A program made the translations under genes and the position numbers. A stretch of 64,000 nt of DNA from Crotophaga sulcirostris (lineage: Eukaryota > Chordata > Aves > Cuculiformes > Crotophagidae): the NCBI GenBank assembly GCA_013397455.1, contig VYZB01000283.1, positions 92,100 through 156,099 of the forward strand, read 5' to 3'. Numbering within the stretch: position 1 is the stretch's first letter; each line of letters opens with the position of its first letter. This document shows, one piece after another, positions 50,443-62,600 of this stretch. The notes under the pieces were generated by a model. The model was not told the origin of the DNA and did no database searches. It saw nothing but the letters and a program-made list of their open reading frames with translations.

Positions 50443-51444
50443 GTGAGTTTCAGAGTTGACAAAAAGAACCACAACTCTTACTACAAACTTGTTTGGGCGG
50501 CACTGCAGCCTGTTCTGCCTGGGTTCAAGTTTATACTCCAAGCAGAACCTGCTGCTTTGCTATTTTCTACTTTTGTGTGCCACTAGCAAGTTTGTAACCT
50601 ATCACATAAGCAAATTTAAGGTGAGTTTAGGAACTCTGGTGGCAGCACTGGTAGACGTGCTGCACTTCAAGACCAAAAACCTTGTTGCTGTTCCTTCAGC
50701 TTTTGTAAGACCAAGTGTTCTGGCTGAGGCTTTCCATGCCAGCAGTCTAAATATGTTTAATCTTTCAAGTGTCTGGATGGTCTTTTATCATGCCTGTGAA
50801 AACCCACCTAAGATATCAATCTGTGACCCGCAGGTGGAATTAACCCGGGCTAACCAGAACGAGAACTTGCAGTGCGCTCTCTGCTTCCTGCTGCAGGGCC
50901 TCGTCCGATACAGAATTCCATGACGAATGCCCTAGCTGGTACTCAGTGACCTTGCCCCACTGCAGCTGCTGCAGCAGAGCAGGCAATGGAGCAGTTCAGT
51001 GCCTGATACCCCAACCTCTCTGCACTCTGGAAATAGCAGCTTAGAAGCTGCTCCCATTTCAGATGCCCATGGTGCATCTGTATGGTAAACACATCCTACA
51101 TTTTGCACAGACAGCAGCAAAACCAATATTTGAACAGTTTTGACCCAGATTAGCTCTTTCATAAGGCTCATACTGGCAGCATAAAGAGAACTAAAATATC
51201 TGTGCTTCCTGCAAGCAATTCCCAAAGTTCTGTCAAAGTACCTAGTCTGTAGGGGTTGACAACTGCACTTTATCAAGTGAGCGTTAAGTTTACTCCATCC
51301 AGCTTTGGGCAGCTGGGAAGCACACAGTATTTCCTACAGAACTTTAACTTGGTCCTACGAAATGTTGCCAGAACATGAAATTCAGAAACACAAGGAGCAG
51401 AGCTTTCAAATCCCTTCTTTCTTACTTTTGCTTTCCTTCTGCAG
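50443..51444 (+). other. SMPD3 last coding intron
   Basis: A 1.0-kb phase-0 intron, GTGAGT to CTGCAG. A 155-codon plus-strand frame (50456-50923) starts just inside it in a different frame and does not resemble any protein I know. No repeats were seen. Confidence 0.85.
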
Positions 51445-51546
51445 GAAGTGGAAGAGTTCAGCTTTATTACCCAGTTAGCAGGCTTGACAGACCACCTACC
51501 AGTAGCAATGCGTCTCATGGTGTCTACAGGAGAAGATGACCCTTAA
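51445..51546 (+). CDS. SMPD3: Neutral sphingomyelinase 2, last coding exon (residues 630-662, stop)
   Basis: A 102-nt coding part after CTGCAG, encoding EVEEFSFITQLAGL followed by TDHLPVAMRLMV and an acidic tail ending GEDDP, then TAA at 51544-51546. His646 in the DHLPV motif is the catalytic base (His639 in human). The seven-residue numbering shift agrees with the total length of 662 against 655. The C-terminus ends within a few residues of the mammalian one, so the gene is complete at this end. Confidence 0.97.
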   Translation, partial: EVEEFSFITQLAGLTDHLPVAMRLMVSTGEDDP

Positions 51547-54500
51547 AACTGACCAGCTTTAAGAGATTAGAAGAGGGAAATGTTAATGATATTAAGAAGA
51601 TATCAGAGGATAAGAACAAACTATTCTGGTGCCACGTTAGGAAAGACGGCCAGACCTGACCTGGGCTACTCCCAGGACGTACCAACAGCGGAGGATATAA
51701 AAAGGGAAGAAATGGAAACGGTTGTGGCAGAAAGCCACTGTCACAAGTTGCTCAGGCAACAGGGCAGGCCTGTACTACAATGCTTTCACTGTGGACCGAA
51801 CGGAACCAAGATGGAAGTCCTAATTCCTTCTGAACCAGTGCCATTCTTACTAAAACATGTTTTTATACTAATATATAGCACAATTTAGTTTGTAATTAGT
51901 CTGTGAGTTAGTGCTGCTCAATGGTTTTTTGCATCATTTCTTTGTATAACTAAGAAGCTAAAGCTTTTTTCTTTTTTTTAGCCTGTTCAAGTTGTAGTAG
52001 CGTGCTTGCATCGGTAGCATGCGCCCGCACTGCATGCCACTCTGAGATAAAATAGTCAGTAAGATACCATGGGGAATTGCAGAATGGAAGTGAGTTCAAA
52101 AATCCGATACCAGCCAAAGCAAGGCATTCTGGGACTGGCAAACCCTTCTGCCATTACAGATAGACCTTAAAACACAGACACACAAACTCTGCCCAATTTG
52201 CAGACCAATATCTTCCTGTCCGATTTAAGGATACTTACAAGATTTGGAATTAAGACTTCAAGAACACAAATCTACCCTTACTCCACCTGTGTTCCCACTG
52301 AAATTATGACTTGTTTTGTCTGAATAACGACTCCAGAATTGGGCCTTTAGCATTCTAAGCGCAACTTATTCCCTTAAGAAGAAATATAGTTCCCCAGTTA
52401 TGTCTTTTCTTTCTTTCCTGTACGTGGAGCAGTTCTGAATTATGGGATGGGATGGGATGTGTGTTACAGTAGAGTGAATAGATTCCTGTAGTACCATTGG
52501 TAACACCAGAGCCAACATTCTGCCTTAGCTAGGAAGAGTCACTGGGAAATAGCTTGTAAAATGCATGCTAGATATAGAGTTAACATAAACGTAAGTGGCA
52601 TTTGGGGGGAAAAAAGTGTAGAACAGTGTATGATTGATAAGGCAGGATAACCTCACAATTTTCCAAAGGAATCAGTACACTAAAGGGAAGGTGTAGCATA
52701 GCTGGCTACTAGAGACCTGTGACTCTCAGCGCTGGGTAACTACTTCCTATGAGCAGAGGGTTTGTTTATGTCTGCAAGACGACAACTCTCCAGTTGTTAT
52801 GCACTCAGACTTTATTAGAGGTTGTGCCATCTAGTTCAAATGTTCTTCCCACTGCAGCTCTGTAGCGGTGGGGCTCCCCTCTGCCAGCTTATCCCCAGGA
52901 CCTGACCTACCCAGCCTCTGTAACCTTAACAAAAACAAGGAAAAGCTGAGAATCAGGTCCATAATGAGACTTGGCGGTTTTGTAGGGATTTAAACTCAGA
53001 AGTGTTTGTGTTGCTGGAAGAACAATGAGACCCCTTGCATTTAGCTGATACTTAGTTTCTTATGCCTACTTGTTCAGTTTTAGTGTTATTTCCTCTTACA
53101 TTACAAATTCCCTGTGTTAAAAAGAGTTAATCTAATACTTATACTTACTCCACTAAGTAAACTGGTTTAGTTACACTGGCCACAAACTCCTGAAGATGCT
53201 CTTATTTCAGTTTAGTTTACACCTCCTAGGAATCAGCTTGAGCTAAATCAGAATAGATTTAAATTAGAAATCCCAGTCTGCACAGCTGTTACAGCTACAG
53301 TAAACACCAGAACTTGTACTTAGCCTGATTTTGCCAGTAGAGAAGCTCACACAAGGACTGGGCGAACAGTATTGACTAATCCTGAGCAGGCAGTGGGCCT
53401 CTGCTCACGCCCGCCCCCCGCACCTGGTCTCCACACCGTTTCTGCCTCCTTTTCCAGTCCTGGCATCCCTTCAGCAGAGACTGCCTCTGCAAGTGCACTG
53501 TGCCAAACCCTGGGGTGGTCTGCAAGTGTAACCCACAGGGACCCAAAACCACAGCCAGACTCAATCCCCCTTTTTGATAAAATTAGGAATTCAAGTTTAC
53601 AGCAGCAGAGGCTTCAGTGTCCAATCCCCCGTGCACCACCAGTTCCCCACTTTGTACGCTTCTCTTTATACAGAGGGTGCACCTATGTGCAATGTGTTTT
53701 TCTGGTTTCTTATCTCTCCCCCCAATTCAGAAAGACTTGTACCTGAAACAATGCTTTTAAACCTGTTTTCTACCTTACTTGTATTTTATTAACCTTTTTA
53801 AAAAAACCAAACAGTATCAGTAGCAATTTGTGTGCTGTCCAGCAGGTGTTTCTCAGTAGTCAGATGAAATATGAGCTACAGTATTTTTAATAGCTTTCCT
53901 ACAATGTAAATTACAATTTGATATCAACTTCAGAAAGTATCAGTTGCAGGAGCTGAATTTGACACTGTGTGGGATAAAATCATAAACCTACTGCCAAACA
54001 ATGTTACATTTACAGTAAAACTAACATGGTCTAAATTACTTTTAAATTGGTCCTGTGGCTTTGTGCTGTCTGAAAACAAGGCACTTTCGTCAACTTTTTG
54101 AGATACATTGAGAAATATTTTTCAAATTTGAAGTAAACTGCTTTAGATTTTGATGTTCTTAGTTTCTCAGTGATCAAGAAATGGGTAGTTGAAAAATATT
54201 CTCTTTAAACAACACAGCTACATGTAATCAGCCTAGGTAGTTCTTACTAACTTACTGTCATAAAGATCTACCTTGGCAAGAGAGGGATGCTGGGAAGTGC
54301 AGTTTTGTGGCACCGCTGTACAGATGCTCCTTGCTTTTTTGCATTGATCCTGTGCCTTCTGATGCCTTGGTAAGCAGGCAGGAGTCAGAGAGCATATGTA
54401 CCGGTGAACTGCATCGAACAGCCTTTCCTTCCTTCCCAGGAGAGTAACATCCTGGAGAAAACTGAGTTTGTCTGTACCACTACCACCACAGTTCCACACA

Positions 54501-55975
54501 TTATCTCACAGAAATCACTGGGACAATGCTGCACTGGCAGGATATCCATCGTTACAAGCCTTAGACAGATACTATGTCATAGAATATTTGTATTTTAAAA
54601 CAAGGGGAGCAGAACATGCCCAGGAAATCAAACCCTGGATAGCTTTTTCAGCAGTCAACCCCTCTTAGCTTAAGCGTGGCATGACTCAATTTATCAGTAG
54701 GATGCTATTTACAAGAAATTTTAGTTAAGCATACTTTACGCTGCTTACCCCACTTTCTACAGGAATTTCAGGTATCTTCAAGTGGGTGATAATGCAGTTC
54801 TTGGTTTAATAACTGCCACTCAACAGGGATGCTGTAGGTGAAGTGTCAGCTGTTTTTATAAAAGCTAGGTAACATCTTCTGTTTCCCATGTTCATTTTGC
54901 ATTTTACACCTCCTGGAACAAGTGAACAAAAGACACAAATGAGGACAGCTGAAAACATACAACTTTCAGAAGTTTCAAGGATGTCAGGTCCTTACAAAGT
55001 CTGTACCTTTAGATCACTTCAAAACCAGAGCCTAGGGAGAACAGCACGTGCTCCCTCTGGCCATTCAGACCCGGTCAGTCTGTGCACTGTTTGTCCGAGG
55101 GATCAGTGATCCCCCTGCTTTATACCCAGGCAGCCACTGCGGACCAGGGCGGTAACTCCTGGTGTACAGCTTCGTGCTATGTGAAGAAGCATCTTCTATA
55201 ACTAACACGAGTGGTGGCCAGCTAGTTTTATGCCATCACAAACTGGATGCTTAATAGAAGCTGTCTAAAGCAATCCATCATGAGCTGTGGCACGGCCTGG
55301 CTCCAGGAATGCCTGCAGCCCGCTGAGGTGTGGCCAGCGGCAAGGAAGCCCTTGAGAAAGCTGTTGGGTACTGCGAGGTTGCCTGTCTGCCAGTACCGCG
55401 GCACGGCCTGGTCCCAGAAGCACTCAGCGAGCCTGGGTGGCCCCTCGGCTCTGCTTGTTGGCCAAAACAGTAAGATTTAAGGAACTTACGATTCCAATGT
55501 AGAATTTTGGTTTTTAAATGGCCTTTGTTTGGTGGTCCAAATTAAGCAGATCTGACTGTCCCAGTGTGGTCCCTGAGCTCCCTGGGGTCACACAGCAGCA
55601 CATCAGTGTCATCACATATCATCAGCTCGGAAATGAAGCAGTTTTACCTCCTCCTGGCACTACAGGATGAGAACAGAAAAACAATTCAAGCACTTTGAAA
55701 AACTCCCAATTTTATCATCCGTTGATGAGGGTCAAATTGTTACTGAAGGTCTCATTTTTCCATGCCATCTTGTTTTAAATATAATCTTGATGCTTTTAAA
55801 GACTTGTATTATTGCTGAGGTTTAGAAATCCTGTAAGAAGAATAACCTTTTTTATTTCAATGATTTTTCGGTATTGTATCCTTCTGGAACCTAATGTTTT
55901 TATATGGTAAGCACACACCTTCTGACATTTTGTTATAAATGTATTAAAAAAATAAAATTTTAAATATTTTCATTG
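51547..55975 (+). other. SMPD3: SMPD3 3' UTR (inferred)
   Basis: About 4.4 kb with no long open frame and no recognised interspersed repeat, ending in a very AT-rich tail with AATAAA. A GGGAT pentamer run lies near 52443-52458. A GC-rich, CpG-bearing part at 55285-55450 holds an imperfect direct repeat. I found no earlier AATAAA between the stop and 55950, which supports one long UTR, although shorter forms using variant signals are possible. Confidence 0.6.
55951..55956 (+). terminator. SMPD3: Polyadenylation signal AATAAA for SMPD3
   Basis: AATAAA in the context TTATAAATGTATTAAA and then AATAAAATTTTAAA, followed 20-30 nt later by a T-rich, G-containing stretch that could be the downstream element. 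It is the first canonical signal after the SMPD3 stop. Confidence 0.6.
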
Positions 55976-56056
55976 GTTTCTTTGCCTGCAAGAAAACCAC
56001 AATCTCAGACCTGATAAAAACAAGGTATTTTGAACAACAGGGAAGGGGTGTTGTCT

Positions 56057-56062
56057 TTTATT
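56057..56062 (-). terminator. Possible polyadenylation signal for a convergent gene
   Basis: TTTATT on the plus strand reads AATAAA on the minus strand, about 100 bp past the SMPD3 signal. In mammals PRMT7 ends tail-to-tail with SMPD3, so a convergent gene end here is plausible. However, I found no PRMT7-like exon on the minus strand of this window, and a lone hexamer is weak evidence. Confidence 0.25.
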
Positions 56063-57984
56063 GGTGCTGAAAGGAATAGCTGGTTGATGCAAACAAGATA
56101 ATAAAATTTCAAGGCTCAAATGATTCTGTGCGGTCCACTTTTTCCAGTTTTGTGATATGGAGTCTGGCAGCACTAACAGAAACCTGACTCTGAGTTGCAG
56201 CCTGGTGTGTGGGCCAGGTACGGTCTCACTGTGCTACCCCTGTTCCAGCAAATCTGCAGGAAATAAAGGGCGAAGGAGATGAGTGCTTTGAACTTGACCT
56301 CCCCCCCGGCCTCGGCTGCTCAGATGTGCCCTGCTGGGTCTGCACGATGTGCCACCCTCGCACAGGCACTCACGGTGCCCGCTGAGGCTGCAAACCCCAA
56401 AAGCAACATCCGCTCCGCGTTGCCGCATTCCCCGTAGGAGCGCTGCACCAGAACCATCTCTCATTGTGCATCTCTGTGTCCCAACAGCTGCCGGATCCCT
56501 GAACTGACTGAGAGTGGGCTTTTATCTCTATCCTGTCCAGTCAAAGTTTATTTAAAAACAAGACAACCCCGCCATGTACTTACGTCCTTAAGGAATCCAG
56601 TGATTTAACACAACAGTGTCAAGGGAACAGAATCAATTTCAGTGGTTCTGTCTTTCTGAACAGTCCTCGAAGCCCTCTGTAGAACCTGGTAGGGAATCCC
56701 ACCTTAAAGAATTCATTTTTTCCACCAGCAGAAAGAAGAAAATCAGTGGAATGCAAGTGATTGAGGAAGTGCACTGTGCGCATGTTTCTTGCCATTAACT
56801 CAAGGAGAAACCACTCGATCCTGTGAGATGGAACGTTAGCGACGGATCTCTGCAGCTTTCCCTACCGCTGTACAGGTGATTTCTGTCTGCATTCTGATGC
56901 CACCATAGCATTATACTTTGTCAGATTTCCTTTTCCAGCAGGGGATTCCTAGTAGGTGCCTCTCCTGCAATACCTGATCCATTTTTCCATCATTGCAGTT
57001 TTCATTATTATGTGAGTGGCTCAGAAATGGTTTTGGAACCACAAGGAAAAACACAACCATTTCTTCCAGACATTTAACCAAGAACAAGAACAGAAAATGG
57101 TACCCAGTCCCTGCTCTCTCTGCCCCAGGAGCTGTAGTGCTGTTTATCATGAACTCGTGCCCACAGCTGCCTTTCGGTCAGCGCTGCATCAGCGGTGCCA
57201 TCTGCCTCTTTGGCTATTGCACAGCTCCTCTTGGCAAAGCACCTACTGAAACACAAACCTCCCTACCCCACTGAAATTCCTGCTTAGAACACTGGGGAAA
57301 TTGTTACTCATCTGGCCCATTTCTCTGACTCTTTCATACTTTGATGTGCCAGTTCTCCTTGTTGCAGCAAACTCAAGTTGCTCGCCTACGTTTTCACAGC
57401 CTTTCAAAAGACAGGCTCTCACCCTCTACTGCTGCTTCTGACCATTTCCCATCCACCACTCCTAAACGTGTAAAGCTCTTCAGATTTTCTTCTGTACCTT
57501 CCCTGACATTTGGGGAAGGCTCCAAGCAGTCATTTGGGAAATCACTGAGTAGGCCTTACTAGGAATTCTGGCAGGAAAACAACAATCCTCTCTCTCATCT
57601 TTTACACAGATGTAACAACGGCTCCTTACGGTCACTGGACGTGGGCAGGAAAAATAAGTAGTCACTTCAGGTTAGATAGAAACAAAATCAGATGAGAAAA
57701 AAAATATCCAAAGACAGTTACCCATTGGGTCTGAGTATGCAAAAGGATCATGGAATCTCCATCAATGTTTAATCCAGGCTGCATATTCATTCTCTTTCCC
57801 TCCTCCTCTGACCCCCCTAACCTCTTGGTAGGTCTGATGAGCATTTTGTACTACCACAAACCCTGGGGGCTGCCGAGGTCCTCAGCCCTACACATACCCC
57901 CCTGCTGATACCACTGCCTCTCACACCAAGGGACACTTTTCCAACCCGTGAACACAACTCATCTGCCTTCACCATTTGTTACGT

Positions 57985-58085
57985 CCTCTCACCCTCCTCC
58001 TGCCTGGCTCACAGAAGACCTTGTCACTGTCTTGTCATTTATACAGCACCCAGCACTACACTGCCAAGGGGAATGATCCCTAGGC
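57985..58085 (+). repeat. Possible ancient LINE 3' tail relic
   Basis: The string ATTTATACAGCACCCAGCAC, followed by AAGGGGAATGATCCCTAGGCACC, resembles the amniote-wide repeat tail that reads approximately TTTGTACAGCACCTAGCACA, then a GGGG/CCT block and TAGGCACTA. The match is from memory, short and diverged. Confidence 0.33.
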
Positions 58086-58907
58086 ACCAGGAACCATCTA
58101 AACAGCAAACAAAAGAGGAGAGCACCTGCAGCAGGGAAATGCTACAGCTTCCCTGCATGCTTTAAAGGATAACTGAACACAACCACATAAAATAAAGGGA
58201 GATTTTCCTCACATTTCTATTACCACACCAGTTTTCAGCTGGCTTTTCTGTCTGTAAATCGTGTAATTCCTAGAAAACAGCACTGGTCCCTCTGGAAGTC
58301 TCCATAAGCGGATGCTTCAGCTTCCCTTGCTTCCCACAGGAGCATCTCGTACTCACAACGCACGCCTACACAGTTTCCACCAAGTCCCTCTCCTTCCCCT
58401 TTGTAAGTAAACTTAGATGTCTCCAAAGCCAAACCTAGCAGAATAACTCCAAACTGCTTCAAGAACTACGGTACAGCTGGCAAGCCAGGTGTGTCAGAAT
58501 ATCCTTTTTCTGTATAAACATGCAACAAAGCCTAAAGCTGCTTAGATCAAGTAGTTTTCACTGTTATACCACATCTGTCACAACAGGGTTTTTGCAAAGC
58601 ACTGCTAAAGCTCCTCAAGTCACAGCAGCGCATGTCCAAAGCAGCCAGATACTTTAAAAGTCCCATTCCTGTTCACAAATGTGTGACTTCCAAATCCCAG
58701 CAACAAAATGCGGCAGCCTGATGAGCTCAGTAGAGACCTTAATGTGATCCTGAACGTCGTACTGTCATCAGCAAACTGAATATTGGTGTCTCTGACCGCC
58801 CTCCACCCTGCTGAACCAGGATGTGCCACACAGATAAACACACTGAACAATTCACTAGTGAGGAACTGATACAAATCCATGTGCCTTAACAATAATAAGT
58901 AAAATAA

Positions 58908-59250
58908 TAATGTCCAGTTCTGGAATCCCCAACATAAGGAGGATATGGAACTATTAGAGTGGGACCAGAGAGGGCTACGAAGATGATCAAAGGGCTGGAG
59001 CAGCTCTGCTATGAGGACACGCTGAGAGTTGGGGTTGTTCAGCCTGGAGAAGAGAAGGTTCCAGGGGGACATCATAGTGGCCTTCCAGTACTGAAAGGGT
59101 CTACAGGAATGCTGGGAGGGACTTCTTACAAGGGCCTGTAGTGATAGGATGTGGGGAACAGCTTTAGATTGGAAGGGGGAAGATTTAGATTAGACATTAG
59201 GAAGAAATTCTTCACAATGAGGGTGGGGAGACACTGGCAAAGGCTACTGT
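58908..59250 (+). mobile_element. CR1 LINE fragment, plus strand
   Basis: The order matches CR1: AATGTCCAGTTCTGGAATCC, then GAGGGCTACGAAGATGATCA, GGGCTGGAGCAGCTCTGCTA, TTCAGCCTGGAGAAGAGAAG, GTGGCCTTCCAGTAC and GGAAGAAATTCTTCACAATG. It stops at about GACACTGGCAAAGGCT, so the last 120 bp or more of the CR1 3' end is missing. It faces the minus-strand copy at 59342-59653. Confidence 0.9.
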
Positions 59251-59341
59251 GCTACGTGTTACTCTCCTTCGTACAGGCAGCTCTGTCTCTCTGATGTAAC
59301 ATGGCCATGTCTTAGCCACTGTCCTTCATTTTGTATTGTAC

Positions 59342-59653
59342 AATCACAGAATGCTTTGGGTTGGAAGGGACCTTAAAGATCACCCAGTTCCAGCACCCCT
59401 GCCACGGGCAGGGACACTTCCCATTGGATCAGGGGGCTCAAAGCCCCATCCAACCTGGCCTTGAACACCTCCAGGGATGGGGCAGCCACCACTTCTCTGG
59501 GTAACCTGGGCCAGGGCCTCCCCACCCTCACAGGAAAACATTTCTTCCCAAGATCTCATCTCAATCTCCCCTCTTTCAGCTTAAAGCCATTCCCCCTCAT
59601 CCTATCCCTGCACTCCCTGATCAAGAGCCCCTGCTCAGCTTTCCTGTAGGCAA
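59342..59653 (-). mobile_element. CR1 LINE 3' fragment, minus strand
   Basis: Starting from the element's 3' end, the plus strand reads CAATCACAGAATGCTTTGGG, TTGGAAGGGACCTTAAAGAT, GGGCAGGGACACTTCCCA, CATCCAACCTGGCCTTGAAC, ACCTCCAGGGATGGGGCAGC and TTTCTTCCCAAGATCT. This is the complement of the avian CR1 3' region. It is 5'-truncated near CTTTCCTGTAGGC. Confidence 0.93.
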
Positions 59654-62600
59654 AGGACCTTCAGGATAGCAAGGAACAAAAGGTAGCTGCAAGGTTTGCA
59701 AGACATCAACTGAAAAAAGTCCTCGGCCTAGCATGGTGCCAAGCACTGCACTAAATATACTTCTAATGAAAGGTGTATCACACGAGACAAACTAATCCTT
59801 AGTATGCAGCCTGGTATCTCAGCCCCAAAATAAGGCTGTTACGAAACAGGTATTTAATCTCTATTTTCTGTTTCTCCTTGGTTACATATAATTTCTATTT
59901 TCCACATTTGCCAAGAAAGCTATTTACAGCCACAGCAAACTTAGACTTATACAAAACACATCTTGTATCCCACAATAAGCACAGAAGAAGGACTTCATGC
60001 TGTAGCTACTTCATTAATTATGAGACTGGTGTTCTTGGATCTCTGCGGTGCACATGAACTAGCGGTGCTTACCCTGCTGAGATCCCTCTTGCCCACAGCC
60101 GGCCTCAAGAATCCTTCCACCTCCCTGCAAAAACCTCGGCCTCACCGTTCTGCAGCTCCAGTGTCAGAGCAAATTAGAAGCTGCAAACATACCATTTATT
60201 ACACATCAACAGAAAGAAACGCTGAGTCTGGTTAAATGCTGGGCAGCAGCTCCACACCCGATACAAGAGGTCCTTGTCCAGGCCTGGATTCCCAGGAGCT
60301 GACAATTACAAGGCGGTTTCTGACCACAAAACCAGACAAGTTCAAAACCAGCTTCCAGATGACCACAATGGAATGCAAAACTAACAAACAAACAAACAAA
60401 CATTCCTCTCTAAAACCCCATTGCTTTTCAAACAGAGTTTGATGTGTTTTTAAAGAGGGATTATATGCTTGAGCCCAGCCAAGAGGGAGGGACTGTACAG
60501 AGCAACCCAGAAAATCCCACTCGGTTCTGTGCTTGGTTTGAGGACAGGGGGAAAGTACAGAACTTCTTTTGCTTCTGGGTAATGATTACTTACAAGTGCA
60601 AGCTTAATTATCTGTCTGGGACTCTCAGTTTTCTATTAAAGAAAAAAAAAAGATATTTTTATTCACGTTTTAAACATGGACAGAACTGGCAGAAATTCGT
60701 CAAGCATGAATGGCTCCCTGTCACGGCTATAAGTAAGAAGTCTACTTAAAGCTGTGGGAAGCTCAGAGGGAATGGAAAAAAATGGACTGGAAGGAGGAGA
60801 TACTCGATCTGCAGACATACTATAAAGATACAAGAGCATATACAAAGGGGAAAAAAAAAAAACAAAACACCAGTCAGAAAAAAGTTAAGAACATTAAGAA
60901 AATCTAATGGCCCTTAGTTATTTGGGAAACAATCCATGGTATGTGCAATGCTGACTAGCTTTGTTTCCAAGAAGCATGACTACACCTTGCCTTTGCTTTT
61001 GGAGATGCTTTTTAATTAAATCTTATTTTAAATATAATTATTTGATTAGCTGTTGCCCAGTCAACCCAGGGAATGCAAATACAGACTGTCTCAAAAAAGG
61101 AGTCACAGCTCTCAGTTTTTAAGGGGTGGCAAACAGTGGAGCAGTGTCTCTAGTTCCCAGCTAGACACAAGTGAAATATTCTCCCTGTAAGCAAAGGGAA
61201 TTGGGCAGCAGCATCCAAGAAAGCAGCAGGAAGCTGGCAGGGGATATAAGGCGTTGCATCGATCTGAACAGATGATCTCCTGTGAGAAAATACCTTTATT
61301 TATTCAGGCAGACTGCACAGCTTAGCTGACTGGCACTGCGACAAATATAAAAATGGCAGCATTCTAAATGGGGACATGTTCTGCCATCGAGGGAGGCTTC
61401 AAAGGAAGAGAAGGAGCTGAACTGCACTCAAAAGGGCCACATCGCATCCTTATTGCAAAGCCCCTGTCAATACCTGATGACTGTCCCTATGGAGCAAGGA
61501 ACATGCTGTGAATGGCACCTGTACATGAGCATATCTAGCACAGGTAGTTAGAGGAGTTCAGCTCTCCATGACACAACCTAGACACTAACCTGGTTCCGGG
61601 TTCAACACGAGGTGCTGGCGCCTCTTTAGGAAAGGAAATGCTACTTATACCTCTACCCTACTGTTTCATTCGTATCATCTATAAACATCAAATAAAACCC
61701 ACAGCCTCGCAGTGCAGGCATCACACACGAATACAGTAAGAGATCAGCCTTGAAGAGCTTCCTGCCCCTGAGAACCACAAAAGAAAACACTCAGAAATTA
61801 AATGTTTTGTCAGTATATACCCATGGAACCTGTCGAGCTGAGCGGCCTACTGCAACAGACATAAAGCCTATTTCGTATTGAAATATGAAGGCATTTTCCT
61901 TCATTCCATTTTTTGAGACTTTTTTGACATGTGTTGCAGGGTGCGTGCCAAGATAACAACAGAAAAGGTGAAAACGTAACATTTAACATGGAAGTTGACC
62001 TTATGGTTCACTTATCCTGCTGTGCAACACAGAGGGAACTGCTACCTTTGGTTGAACACTAGACAGTATTATGCAAAAAGTGAAGCAGGAGGGGAATCTA
62101 AAACATTGAAATCTAAAAAAATAATGTATTTAATGCATGTAGAAGAGATGCAATGGTTTCACACAAAACAGAAACACATAACAAGTGACCACAATGTGAT
62201 ATACCAGCAGTTTCCAACACAAGACCACAACACGTTAACATGCTGCCTCCACCAAGACCTTCATCCTTCAGCACGCTATGCCTAGAGACTCTGGATTATT
62301 GCTCCCTAACAACACAAACGTTGCACAAGATAACTCTGTTGTAATCTTACCACACTTTCCTTGTGCCTCATCAGTGCCTTCAGATAAAGTTTTGGCTTTA
62401 TGCTTCAGTTTCAGAAGCATAAACTTTATATGAAACATTTTTGTAGGCAGAAACAACTTTTGCTGATGAGAAGCGCGAATGCCTGCCTAATTCTGGGAGA
62501 CTCCCCCATGTGCTTTTCTGATAGCCATGAAACCTCTGCCTTGCTCTCAGGGTAGACTGCCTGGTCAGCTGGGCACAAGGGAGGCTGGGGAAATGAGAGA

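Larger units (their letters stand above)
19899..55975 (+). other. SMPD3: SMPD3 transcript region (partial gene, first exon(s) missing)
   Basis: Gene-level entry. The region covers seven coding exons, a 288-nt leader joined to the first coding exon, and a 3' UTR of about 4.4 kb. Spliced coding length is 1989 nt (662 residues plus stop), against 655 in the human protein as I recall it. Intron phases in order are 0, 1, 1, 1, 2 and 0. All six internal introns start with GT (GTAAGA, GTACCA, GTAAGA, GTAAGA, GTAGGT, GTGAGT) and end with AG. Intron sizes are 12072, 7276, 3362, 1304, 4355 and 1002 bp. The 5' boundary is a splice acceptor and not a transcription start; the 3' boundary rests on one AATAAA signal and is inferred. 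Confidence 0.85.
55976..58907. other. Intergenic DNA past SMPD3 with a CpG-rich patch
   Basis: About 2.9 kb without a supported gene. A CpG-rich patch covers 56262-56450. On its minus strand a 28-codon frame (56457-56374) ends exactly at a GTGAGT donor-like site, which is described as a finding. Around 57985-58085 there is a weak match to an old LINE tail. The other open frames are short and without family resemblance. Confidence 0.7.

Noticed and set aside
50456..50923. 155-codon plus-strand frame overlapping exon 6 and the following intron
   Set aside because: It is in a different frame from SMPD3, crosses the splice donor, starts in an intron and has no recognisable domain.
53372..53746. 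124-codon plus-strand frame in the 3' UTR
   Set aside because: Proline/serine-rich by chance in GC-richer UTR, with no homology I know.
56456..56610. Plus-strand exon candidate after CCAACAG at 56487
   Set aside because: The acceptor looks good and one frame stays open for about 39 codons, but there is no donor, no homology, and it would lie past the SMPD3 polyadenylation signal.
58620..59075. 151-codon minus-strand frame
   Set aside because: Its N-terminal part comes from the antisense of the CR1 fragment at 58908-59250 and the rest has no family resemblance.
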